A DNA stretch of 64,000 bases from Nothopassalora personata (Eukaryota; Ascomycota; Dothideomycetes; Mycosphaerellales; Mycosphaerellaceae): positions 2,914,001 to 2,978,000 of the forward strand of contig CM066290.1 in NCBI GenBank assembly GCA_033816765.1, written 5' to 3'. The notes under the pieces are model-generated. The model saw nothing but the letters and a program-made list of their open reading frames with translations. It was not told where the DNA came from and searched no databases. A program made the position numbers and the translations under genes. Shown piece by piece: positions 30,300-41,475 of this stretch (positions are counted from its first letter, which is position 1; the number at the start of each line of letters is the position of its first letter).

Positions 30300-33023
30300 T
30301 TATTGGCCACGACCGATATTCTGTCTCGCCTGTAGTCACAGTCAGTATACGTATCAAACTCCCACAGCACGAGTGTGACTTACCTTCATCATCTCGATCC
30401 TCGCCTTCAAATTCTGCGTCACCTCCGCCGCTCTCCTCCAACTCTCAACTCCCTCACCCTGACTCCCTCCCAACCCCGCCCGGCTCCCACCATCCCTATC
30501 CTCACTTGGCGTCGCCCGTCCGGATGCATTGCCATTACTCTCCGGCCTCGAATGTCGACTGGTACCGCTCGGCGCACGGTCTCTAGCATCTGCATAACCA
30601 CCTCTTAGCTTTTCATTCGCATTGGGAAACTGGTTCTCCTTACCATCACCATAGCCATCGTTGATACCGTAGCCTCTAGTAGATGGCACATTGAAGCTTC
30701 TGCTGCTGCCATATGCTGGGCGTGGAGATGTCGGTGCGCTTTCAATCGGGCTGTCTCGACCAGCCCGGTTCCTACCCAGCCGGGAGATCTCACGCTTGAG
30801 TCTGTCAATCTCTTTGCTGAGAGAGTTGGCGCGGTCCTCTGCTGATTCTGCGGCGGAGCGGGCACGGACGAGCTGTGTCTCTTTTGCTTTGATTTGGAGT
30901 ACGTCGCGGGTGTGGTCTTCGATCAGCTGCGCATTCTGTACTTGGAGTTCTGCGACTTGCGATGTCAGCCTCATCTTATCAGTGCGAAGGTCAGAAGCCT
31001 GTTGCCGCGCGAGGTCGACCTCAGCTCGAAGATCCTGGAGCTCCTGTCGCTCTATGGAACTGAGGGCACTGGCGGCTGGGTCTGCTCGCGGAACAGCCGG
31101 TGGGGATGTTGGCGCAAGTGCTGGCTTGCCAAGTGGCCGTCCTGCCAGACCCCTACCCGCACCAGCACTTGGCTTGGGTGTTGAGGGTGGCGGAGGGTCA
31201 TCGGCGACTGGCGCTTGACGTCGCGGTGATGCTGCTCCTGCTGATGGCGCTTTCAGACCGGTGCCAGGTCTTGCCAGTCCACTTCCTGGAGTCTTCAGAC
31301 CTCCTGGGGGTTTGAGCCCCGCTGGTCTGACACCAGGTCGAGTCGATGCTCTCGGCTGCAATGCTGGCGCATCATCATCAAGCGGTGGAGACACCGGTTT
31401 CGGCGGTGCGGCCTTCTTCGCAGCAGGGCGCTTTGTGCCAAGGGCTGGCTTCTTTCCGGCTGGCGCTGCGGCTTTTGCGGGAGGTGCCGCACTTTTCGGT
31501 CTCCACTTTGCTACGACTTGTTTCTCAGGGTCAGGATCTTGGATCATTTTGTCGAACTTTTTCCTCCGGTTCTCGTCCAATCCGTCAACGTAGGCTTTCA
31601 TGTTCCGGTCGCCCATAATCTTCCACAGCACAGCCAACACTTCCGTTCCGGCATCCCGTAGGGGCTCAGTACTTTCGGCCATAAGGTTCTTGGCCACTTC
31701 GCAAATCTCCTTGTTCTGCTCGATGGTGGGCGCCTCCTTGATTTTCGTCAAGGCTCGTGCAAGGAATTTAGCCGTGTTCTCCTTGACTTGCGGGTTCTTG
31801 CTCTTCAGCGCTTCAAAGACATCCGCTTGCACCTCGCCGAGGCTCGTGGCAGCGCAGACAGCATCGCAGGCAGCGCCGATAGCAGTGATCACCGATGCCT
31901 TCTTCTCCTTGAGACGTTCCAACATGGGGGCCAGAATCGAGCTTCGGTACTTGGAGAAGTCCTTCTTGAGTCCGGTGGCTAATTTCTCTACCACATTCGC
32001 CGCGACTGTGACTACCGCAATGTTGGCGTCTTTCATACTCTTTGCGCAACCTCGGATGATGTCGTCGAACGGGCCTGGTATGATTGCCTTTTCGTCGACC
32101 GCTGCAAGGGTCTCATCCAGCGCTTCCTTCCTGTCTTTCCACTTTGTGCTGGCAAGTCGATCGTTGAAGTCTTTGGGCACTTTCGCGAGCACGTCTACGG
32201 GCTCGTACTCTGGCTCCAGGTCGATCTCAGCGCGATCCTCAGCGTCTTCCTCGCCATCTTCTTCACCACCACCTGCCGCCTCTTCTTGCTCTTTCGCAGC
32301 CTGTTGCGATCGCAAAAGACGTTCCTGCTTTGGCGCGGGCTCCGGCTTGACCGGCTCAAACAGCTTGTCCAGGTCCTTTTGTTGCACGTCTTTCAGCTCG
32401 TTCCAGAACAGTGGCTTCATTGCCTCTCTTAGCCACCTGTACATCTCGACTGTGAGGTTCTGTCCCTGCGCTCGAACGTTCTTGTCGGCATGTCCGTAGA
32501 TCTTTGGCAGCAGTTTGAGAATAGGCTTTGGCTCGACAATCTTCATGCCATATGCGCGCACAATACCAGCCAGGGCTTCGAGCGTCGCAGCGATGATCTT
32601 GGGCTGTTTATGCGAGAAGTATCCCAGAAGCTCCTCGATAACAGGATCCGCCTTGTCCAGCTCGATCAACAGCAACAGAGCCTCCTGGGCGGATGCTTTT
32701 GCTGCAGGTCGTCCAGTCAAGCCTTTCTCCACCACCGGTCCAACAGTGACGCCCCTTGTCCTCCGCGCGCCCTCCGTGCCTGCTGCGTCAAGAAAAGCAT
32801 TGTATGCATTCAGCGCCTCTTGTTGTGCTGCAACATTCGAGTCTCCTACTGCGCCCTTCCACAGCTGACTGTCGTACAAAAAGTCCTTGACGATCGGATC
32901 GGTCGGTTGCGCGGTCTTGAATTGGTTCGCTGCTGCCTCGTAACCACCTTTGCGCGCCTTCCAGTTCTTGTGCGCGAACTGTTCTGCGAGGGGAAAATTA
33001 GCCCACTCCTCGTCTTCCGCCAT
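30300..33023 (-). CDS. STU2: TOG-domain microtubule polymerase, XMAP215/Stu2/Alp14 family
   Basis: The protein binds tubulin dimers and speeds microtubule growth at plus ends, spindle poles and kinetochores. Exon 1 (33023-30384) and a 30-bp last exon (30329-30300) flank a 54-bp GTAAGT...CAG intron, giving 889 residues. Two TOG domains of HEAT repeats lie at about residues 1-230 (LAEQFAHKNWKARKGGYEAA) and 290-510 (DRLASTKWKDRKEALDETLA), the W-K-x-R-x-x-x pattern being diagnostic. A basic, Pro/Ala/Lys-rich microtubule-binding linker follows, then a coiled coil at about 660-740 (dimerisation), then a Ser/Gly-rich tail. The last exon encodes ARQNIGRGQ. I chose the ATG at 33023 (MAEDEEWANF) over the one three codons upstream because it matches the family N-terminus. 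Two TOG domains plus a coiled coil is the usual fungal architecture. Confidence 0.94.
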
Positions 33024-34051
33024 GGTGAGCAATCAGGTCCGGGAGTTGGCGTGTATGCTGCTCTGGCGCCGGCAGTACGCAGAATGTTGTCCGAGTGGTC
33101 GCTTTGAGTCGTCGCGTGTTTCGATGTTTCTGTGGTCGGCGAGGTGATCGGTAATGCCCAACTGCGTCTTCGGACTGGTGACGCGCTTCCTGGAACGTGA
33201 CGGCAGTCCTCGAGTCCTTTCGGGGTGATTGATGGCTGCTGGAGTATGCACTCCTGATTGTGTCCTGCAAAGGAGCGTACAAGAGTCGTGCGCGTGCGGG
33301 ATGAATGTCATCTTCTCCGGCAGCAGCAGTCGCAAATGTCAACAACCTGGCGGCGCCCCACGATCGGCAACGTTGCCAAGATCCGCGGCATAGCAACCAA
33401 CTCACAGGGGTCTTGGGGTTTGTTCACTATTGTGAAGAAGACAGAGAAGCACTAATCAATTCGTGACGAGTCCACACATGACGCCGAGTACTGTACAGTA
33501 GTTGGGATGTGGCACACATCGGTGCTGTGTGGTTGGCAGTCTCATCGCACCCCATCCGAGAGTATGATCATGTTTCTGTGTTTCAACTAACCCCATGACA
33601 TATATCTAGATATATACCTATCGAACGTAGTCAGTCAGAGGCCATGCAGAGTTACAATCGTGCGGCGCCGCTCTCTGGCGGTGACCCTCGCATCATGGAC
33701 ACCGTAGCACTAGCATGTGCTTCGGGGCAATAGGTCAGTCATACTGCACGAGGACATTCAGGTAACATGTCCCCCCCCCCCCGGTTGCACAGACCAGTTG
33801 CCCCGCCTCCAGCGCGATTGGGATGTTTTGTGTCTGCACATGTGAGACGCGACAGTTCCAAGTGAATCGACACCATTGACCATTGCACACCTCACCTTCC
33901 ACGTCATTGTAGCGCACCGCAATCCCTTCTGCTGCTCAATCTCGGCTGTCGCTGCACACGCTCACACTCGAGACCGCGATTCATACGATACGTCCAGCAC
34001 TCGAGCGTGCCCGCCCCTTCAAAATTGGATGGCCCAGCCATATCTGCAACG
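33024..34051. promoter_or_regulatory. divergent promoter region between STU2 and PAC1
   Basis: About 1.0 kb separates the two divergent starts and must hold both promoters. A run of C at about 33,770-33,782 lies near the middle. I see no gene or clear binding-site cluster. Confidence 0.5.
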
Positions 34052-35498
34052 ATGAGCGCCCTCTTAACATCACGACAAGCCGAAGAGCTGTATGCTGGCC
34101 CCTCTGCTTTCAGTGTGCCTTTGCAAGTTCCACCGCTGATCGCAAGCTGACAGCCACAAGTCCCTTATCTCCTACCTGCTATCGACCGGTCACGCGAATA
34201 GCGCACAAGTGTTGCGCGAGGACCTGAACCTCCTCGAGAGCGACTTCGACGCTGCGACAGCGAAAAAGTATGAAGGACTCCTCGAGAGGAAGTGGACGAG
34301 TGTGGTGCGACTGCAGAAGAAGATCATGGATCTGGAAGCCAGGTCGCAGCAACTGCAGACGGAGCTAGATAATGCGACACCAACATCACTCGCCGCACGA
34401 AAGAACCACGATCCCACGACATGGCTACCTCGCGCGCCAGCACGGCATACTCTCCAGTCGCATCGGCAGCCCATCACATCCGTCGCCTTCCACCCGCTCT
34501 TCTCTAGCTTGGCATCGGGCAGCGAGGATTGCACCATCAAAATCTGGGACTATGAGCTGGGCGAGCTGGAGAGAACACTGAAAAGTCACACAAAAGCAGT
34601 GCTGGACGTCGACTTCGGCGGGCCACGAGGTAACACACTCTTGGCCAGCTGCAGCTCCGACTTGACAATCAAGCTTTGGGATCCGGCAGAGGAATATAAG
34701 AACATTCGGACATTGCCTGGGCATGACCACAGTGTGAGCTGCGTACGATTCATACCGAGCGGCGCAGCAGGCGCACCCTTGAGCGGCAATCTGTTGGCAA
34801 GTGCAAGCCGAGACAAAAGTATCCGGATATGGGATGTCACTACAGGATACTGCTTGCGAACATTACGTGGACACGGTGACTGGGTGCGGTCACTTGCGCC
34901 AACCATAGACGGTAGATGGCTTGTCTCAACATCTTCCGATCAATCCGCGCGAATGTGGGACTTGTCGCAACCAGATTCGAACGCGCAGAAACAGACCTTC
35001 ATGGCACACGAGCATGTTGTGGAATGTACAGCTTTTGCTCCGCCAGCAGCATACCAGCATCTCGCCGCTTTAGCAGGCCTGAAGAAGCCACCACCAGCGA
35101 GCAGCAGCAACGAGTACTTCGCCACAGGAGGAAGAGACAAGCTTATCAAGATGCACGCCTCGAACGGTATATGCATCAAGACATTGACTGGTCACGACAA
35201 CTGGATCCGAAGTCTGGTGTTCCATCCCGGTGGAAAATATCTGCTGAGCTGTAGTGATGACAAGACGCTAAGATGCTGGGATTTGGCGCAGGAAGGGAAG
35301 TGTGTGAGAGTGGTGGAGGCAGCAGATCACTTCGTGAGCTGCTTGAGATGGGCGCCGAGCTTGTATAAAGAGCCTGCAGCTGACACCAACGGGACCACCA
35401 CCAATGGAACAAGCAAAGACGATGCGGCGAAGGAACAGATCCGGTGCTTGATAGCATGCGGGAGTGTAGACCTCAACGTGAGGGTGTTCAGTGCTTGA
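34052..35498 (+). CDS. PAC1: nuclear distribution protein PAC1/LIS1 (dynein regulator)
   Basis: PAC1/LIS1 binds dynein with NUDE partners and controls nuclear migration and hyphal growth. A 38-bp first exon (34052-34089, [12 protein letters not shown]) and exon 2 (34154-35498) are joined by a 64-bp intron, giving 460 residues. The N-terminus is a LisH dimerisation motif ([16 protein letters not shown]), followed by a coiled coil (about 55-85) and seven WD40 repeats. GH...WD landmarks are visible, for example [20 protein letters not shown] and [21 protein letters not shown] loop between repeats near residue 340 carries the [14 protein letters not shown] insert seen in fungal orthologues. Length and repeat number fit the family. 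The first intron is needed to restore the LisH motif. Confidence 0.96.
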
Positions 35499-37095
35499 AC
35501 TCGACCAGAAGAGACGGAAGGCACCAAGGTGGCAAGCACGCAGTGGTATCGCTCGAAAGAAAGGTGATTGTGCCGAAAAGTAGCTCGTACTTCGCAGCCT
35601 CGACAGCTCACGAAAGAGAATTCGCTGTATTCTACCTTTGCCGGCATCCACATACAAGCGACTCTAACGTTGAAACACCTGCTGCTGTGAGGAAGCCCTA
35701 CAACGATGCTTCCATATATCTATAACCATCATGCCCGATGACGGAAACAGGGTCTCGGTTTCGGTCTCGCAACAACGATTCGGACAGTGGGAACAGTGTT
35801 GTTCTATTTCAAACCCCGCGAACACCGTAGACCCACCTGCCACAGGCGCGTGCTTGGCGCCTGGGCAAGATTGTCGTTGACAAAGGCTGAGATATCAGAC
35901 ATGGAGAATGACGATCCAGACTGAATATTCGGAACTAGTAAGGCCTACATTCCTTACTTGACCATGCGGAAGCGTGGCTGCGCAGCGAGGAGTCCACGCG
36001 AAGAGGGCGCGTCGTGCTATGCCTAGGTCGCTCTCGAATACACCTGCAATTATGACACATATGGATTCCAACACTTCTGACAGTCTTGGCTTCAGCGACA
36101 AGTCTGACCTCACGTTAACACAGAATCAAACTCATCTTCCAGCCATCGACCGTCAATCGACGGCATGCACGAAGCTATCTGAAAGTCATGTCTCACAGCA
36201 CGTGTCGGACACCCGCAGGACGGCCGCCGCGTGTCGATCGCCCTCCCGAAGGATCGATCTTAGGAAAGCGATCCTGCATTAGACGACCAATACGGTCTGG
36301 CTCCAACCCACACGACTGTTGTACAGCCAGTAAGAGAGTAAGAAGTTCTCATGGTGGCGCTCTTAGAGCTTCAGCTCTCAGCCGTTTTGTGTGCCCAGAT
36401 TCGACACGAAACGAGGGAGGAACTGGCGTGATGGTATGTTCAACATCACGTATTGTTTATGTTTCAGATTTCCATATCCTCCATATCATAACCATAGAGG
36501 ACGACATTTGCTACTGGAAACAGCGCTGGACTCCTACCCCAAAGGCTCAAGATAACCCACATCCTCGGCCTTTTCCCGTGCTGAACAACCCGAAGCGAGT
36601 CGGCAAGCCTTGGCCGAGTGGTGTACCTCATCGTGTGGGCTGAGCTGCGAGGTCTTGCAGCTCTTTGATGCGTGTCTCAAGCACAGCTCGCTGCCGATTT
36701 GAGCTTTCGCCCACCTTGGCTGCTGCTCCGGATCGGGCCTCTTGAGGTACGTACAATCGATACGCATTCGGCCTGTTGATCTGGCTTATAGTCTGCTGCA
36801 CGACTTCAAGCCACGACTTCCGATGGGTGTGGTTCAGGCACTTGCGCCTGAGGCCCCGAAGACTGCGGTGTCGACTTGTGCGGCCTTGCGCGTTTCGTTG
36901 CGACTCGTTTCTTCTTATTCTTGAGCTGCTGGGTTTCTGTTCATTCTGTCGAGGACGTTACACAAGTCCGGTCGAGCAAGGGACTATCCTGGAAGGCCTG
37001 CAGATTCGCCTTGGACAAGCCCGGGTAGCTGCGCATTGGACACGAGACCGCTGTCGACATCATCGTGTTGCTCACGCTTGCGCGACCACGTAGAA
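35499..37095. other. intergenic region with one copy of a dispersed repeat
   Basis: No supported gene. A copy of the GCGGAAGCG...GCGCGTCGTGCTATGC repeat lies at about 35,964-36,025. The rest has only short frames. It contains the promoter of the large membrane protein gene. Confidence 0.5.
35964..36025 (+). repeat. dispersed repeat, copy 1
   Basis: GCGGAAGCGTGGCTGCGCAG and, 30 bp later, GCGCGTCGTGCTATGC are shared in order with 48,012-48,080 (same strand) and 38,926-38,995 (opposite strand). Nothing coding is visible in it. Confidence 0.55.
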
Positions 37096-40000
37096 ATGTC
37101 TACGCCAGGGCGGCGCGGACTCTGGGACGAATCTACGCCAGCAAGTGAGACGCCGTCCACTGCAGTACCATCTCCAGCACAAAGATTTACGGCGCGACAT
37201 CGGCCAGGCTACGCACGAGTTCCTAGTGTGTCATTCCAAGACGACGCTGTGGCTAGAGACATCACAGATACGGACGATTTCTCCTTAGCGCCTTCACATA
37301 ATGGCGCTGGCCGCGGTCATGGACTTGGTATCACGAGCTCTACGCCGCCCTCCCGATTGAGTGGTATGGAAACACCTCCTGGATTCGAATCAGGCACTTA
37401 TTATTCACGGACGAGGGAACGAGCGGCAAGCGTGGGTACTCCATTGATGTCCGCGCCTTCCACTGGGGCATTAAGTGGCAGCACCTTCAACCAATCTTTT
37501 GGCAGCGACACGTCTTATCCCGCGGCCAAGAACTCGGCCAGAGAGTCGCGGACGTCTTTACAATCGGGTGCGCAATCACTATACGCAAAATCGGATGCTG
37601 GCCTGTTGTCCGTGAAGTCTCGTTACGATGACTTCCACCCGCACAACAATTGCCAGACAACGAGAAAAGTGACACGCTCACGGTTCACGAATTGGGTGTC
37701 GATGACAGTCTTCGTGCTTGCAGTCTTCTCGACCATCTTCAGTGCAATCTTTTTGATAATTGCCCTGACAGGACCTAAATTTGGAAGGAAGATACGCAGC
37801 AAAGGTGGCATGCTCACACCATCATCAGCGGCGTTTCTTACGTCCTTTTTCGCAAAGCTCATCGAACTATCGTTCGTGACTGTGGTAGTAGCATTCGTCG
37901 GTCAGGCTCTTGCACGACGTGCATATACCAAAGAAAAGAAGGCCGGCGTCACCCTGGCCGAGCTGAGCATGCGGAACTGGCTCATGCAGCCCGGAACCAT
38001 GATCACGCAATGGGAAAGCGTACGCTACGCTGGCCTGACCGTTCTGGGTGTTGTCTCGTTCATCGCTGCCGTTACGGCTATTCTCTACACATCTGCTGCT
38101 ACGGCGCTGGTGCAGCCACAGCTAAAGTTTCCACGCTGGGAAACTCGTCCACCTTCTGCTCTCGTCAAGACACAATTCGCCAATCCGTTTTACATTGGGC
38201 GAGACTGCAAGTCACCGATCATCGAGAGCAACGACAAAGAATATCGCGACAGTACCTGTCTTCAGATGCAACACGCCTCAATGGCATATCACAACTATTA
38301 CAGCTATTTGAGCACATGGGCTGATGTTGCAACCGTCTACGGGAACGGATCTATCATCCCCGAGTTTAGGCCAAAAGGCTACGCACTGCTGAACGACAAC
38401 ACCACAGTCACTGCTCCCTGGATCGAGATGAAGAATGTGTCCACTGTTGCAAGTCCTTTAGGCACAAATTACTACATCAACGAGGTCACGATGGCAATGC
38501 CCCACACAGGACTGCTTTCCGCAGCCATAGATTCAGAAAATGGGATCATGCAACCAAGCGAAGTCGAGGGCGCACAGTACAATATCAAGGGCAGCTTACC
38601 ATCTCCCATAATCAATGTGCTGTGCGTCACCATGACCGGAAATGATCTAATGCCTTTCATATACCAGAACTGGACCGCGCCAGGGTACAACACCTCGCAA
38701 TGTGACACAGTGAGGTGGTCAAATTGGCCTCACTGCTACGCCTATCCCAATGGAACGGACCTGTTCCTGAACCAGTCGGACACCCCACTCGGCGACATAT
38801 TCAAGTGGGGAGACAAACATGGTACGTACCAGGTGCGATTGCTATCGACAGATTTTGTTGCCGCTCTAAATATTGAACGGCGTTTTGAACACCTAGCAAA
38901 GAATGCAGTATGCATTGGCCTGCGCATAGCACGACGCGCATCCCATCGCGAATGTTGCTACCGTCCTCGCCACGTAGCTCCAATCGCTCGGGTTCGAGCA
39001 AGAGCGTGTGCATCAGTTCGAGGCGAAGCGCTTACCGGCAACAGACTATGTCACGAGCCCCCATTCCGATGAAATGGAGCGAGCTACATGCATGCTGCGT
39101 TGCACGCGAGGTGCTCATGGCAGAAACCCTGCCGTCCGTGTTCTGGACATCTCTAATCACTCTGTGTGCTCTTAGGTCCTGTCCGATATCCGCCCGTATT
39201 TCAAAAGATGCCGAAGAACTTCAACACGATCCTGAATGATACGACAGGAATTGGTAGTTGGGGTCGCACCTCACTTTACCTGCTCGCAAAGGGCGATGAC
39301 CTGGACTTTGTGGGTAATCCTACCACAGCGAACAATGGCAGCAACTACGCGATGTGCCAGCTCACTGTTGGCCTGACCTCCAAATGCTTCTCCGAGTACA
39401 GTGCAAGTAGCAGTGGTGGTCGATTTGAAGCTGTTTGCGAGACGGACGACCCCCTGCAATACAACAAAAATGTCAAGAACCCGCAAGATGGCAACTCTAC
39501 CTTCAACAAAGATTGGCCAAACATCGGCTCAGAGTGGGCAAGAAGTACGTACAAGCACATCCGGTGCACCCGTTAGGCTGACTCATGGGTTCTCGCAGGC
39601 TTGTCTCTGAGCGCCGGCACGAACGATGCAAACGCCAGTAACGCCAGACTGCTCAGTCAATTCATCGTGACGTCCATGAATCTATCAGCACAAACACCGT
39701 CAACTGCAGAAGCCATCGCTGTGCTAGCAGGCAGTACCCTTATCCAGTCCATCACGGATGCCCCCCTAGCCTTCAACAGCACAACTCTCTGGAATTACAC
39801 CTTGCCCACCATCCGAGGCGACCGTCAGTGGTTCAATGCCAAGCTCCGGATTCAGCAGTACGCCTCGGGAGGCGCGATGGCTTATCAAAAGGCCTTCTAC
39901 ATTGTTCTATTCGCAGTGGTTATTATCAACGTTGTGGTTTTGCTGTACTTCATTGCTCACAGGGACTGGTATACGGACTTTAGTCAGCCGGAAGTACTCT

Positions 40001-40254
40001 TCGCGCTGGCAGTCAATAGTCCACCGAGCGAGAAGTTGGCGGGCAGTTGTGGATGCGGGCCGGAAGGGAAGCAGTACCGCGTCAGCTGGAAACTGGAAGA
40101 GGAGGGCGGTCATTATTATATGGAGAGTCAAGACAATGCGGATGATCACATTGATGTCAGCAGTCCTCGGCTGAGCAGGCAGAAGTTGACGCAGTCGTTC
40201 GAGATGTTATCGCCACCGACGTTGCGGAGTCGGTTCACTATGGGGAAATCTTGA
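37096..40254 (+). CDS. large fungal integral membrane protein of unknown function
   Basis: Three exons (37096-38821, 39176-39544, 39599-40254) give 916 residues in phase. Residues 1-200 are Ser/Thr/Pro-rich and cytosolic. Three hydrophobic helices follow, centred on MTVFVLAVFSTIFSAIFLI, SFVTVVVAFVGQALA and LTVLGVVSFIAAVTAILYTS. A long loop with many N-x-S/T sites (for example NGSI, NDNTT, NGTD) should be extracellular, and a fourth helix (AFYIVLFAVVIINVVVLLYF) precedes a short cytosolic tail. This layout is common in uncharacterised fungal plasma-membrane proteins. I infer a surface role but recognise no catalytic motif. The first intron (354 bp) is unusually long here and contains a copy of the dispersed repeat; the second is 54 bp. 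Confidence 0.8.
38926..39013 (-). repeat. dispersed repeat, copy 2, inside an intron
   Basis: On the minus strand this reads GCTCGAACCCGAG..., then GGAGCTACGTGGCGAG and GATGCGCGTCGTGCTATGCG, matching the other two copies. It lies within the 354-bp first intron of the membrane protein gene, whose size it appears to explain. Confidence 0.55.
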
Positions 40255-40318
40255 TGGTTGATATGTGTGTAATGTCTAGTACCATGTACAGACAGCCACG
40301 GCCCTCAAAACCCTCACA

Positions 40319-41208
40319 TCACTTCCCTCCAAGATTTCTTTTCAACGCCTCAATCTCTCCATCCCCCAACCCACAATACTTTCTCATATAAGTCTCACTC
40401 CCCCCAAACTCTGTCTCAATCATATCCACCGTCGCCAACATATTCTCCTTCTTACTCGCAACCATACGCGACGCACCCTCCCGACTTCCCCCCAACGCCG
40501 GGTTCTTCAACAACCTCTCAACAAAGATCGACCGAAAAGGCTCCAACCCCCCATCCGTTAGACCATACTCCTCCGCAATCTCCCCCTTCCCCTTCCCCAC
40601 CAGCATAAACAACAGCGCCACCAGAACCCCTGTCCTGTCCTTCCCCGCCGTACAATGCACCAGACAAGGCGTCGGACGCTCCTGCGCCAGGTGTGAGAAA
40701 ATTCTGCCATAGGCCGAGGGCGCAGCAAGCAGAATGTCATAGTATGCTTTGACGAAGCCCTCTGAGCCGGGCCGCGTGTAATTCTGATAGCGCAGTCCTA
40801 TTTGCTCCGGGCCGTAATCTTTCGCGGCGAAGACGGGGGTCCAGTTCCGCTTGATGCCGTGGGCTGCGAAGGGGTCTTGGGCGGCGATTTCGACGCCGGC
40901 CCATTCGGGGCCGTCGCGTTGGATTTCGGGGGTGGAGCGGAGGTCGAAGATGGCTTGGATTCCTGGGCTGGATGTCAGAGGAGGGGTGTTCAGATGGGGG
41001 AGGGTTGGGGGTGGTGCATACCGGACTCACCTTGAGCCTACGTACCTAGTTCCTGGCTCATCTTTTGGAGGCCGTGTTCGGTGGCTTTGCTGGGGTCTGC
41101 GGATCTGTAGACGAGACCGTGGCGGACGAGGGTGCCGTCGCCGATGTCGCGGAAGTTGGCGATGCCCTTGACGTTGACAAAGGGCGGCGGGAGGGTTCGG
41201 TCATCCAT
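40319..41208 (-). CDS. protein tyrosine phosphatase, Y_phosphatase3 family
   Basis: Two minus-strand exons (41208-41046 and 40962-40319) joined by an 83-bp intron give 268 residues. The active-site P-loop is CLVHCTAGKDRTGVLVALLF, fitting HCxxGxxR with the extra K-D typical of this tyrosine/serine phosphatase family. The N-terminal NVKGIANFRDIGD motif and the GLVYRSADPSKAT strand are also family hallmarks. Related fungal and bacterial enzymes dephosphorylate phosphotyrosine or phosphoinositides; the substrate here is unknown. The start MDDRTLPPPF is the first ATG consistent with the domain. The gene is convergent with the membrane protein gene, the stop codons lying 64 bp apart. Confidence 0.9.
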
Positions 41209-41475
41209 GGCTGCTGGTGTGGGCGATGAGAGGTCATACGAAGTGTTGGAGTGAAATGTGGATATGGATGCAGACCAGCCGAGGTCGTTGGTGGGGCATG
41301 ATAAAAAAAAAACCTTCAGCCGCCAATGTGGTAGCATGACATTCGCTTGCCAGCCAGGGAGTGGTATTGCTAGGGCTGTGTCTTTGGGTCATTCACTTGC
41401 ACGCTATGGTGGAAGGTATTGCTGTTCATGCCGGTGATTATGTACAGCGCTCGAGTAGGCCGAGTCATGAACGCC

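Noticed and set aside
31600..32499. 299-residue plus-strand frame rich in Ser
   Set aside because: Antisense to the TOG domains of STU2; a shadow of a GC-biased coding strand.
38801..39013. 70-residue minus-strand frame
   Set aside because: It falls within an intron and a dispersed repeat; the frame is a property of the repeat, not a gene.
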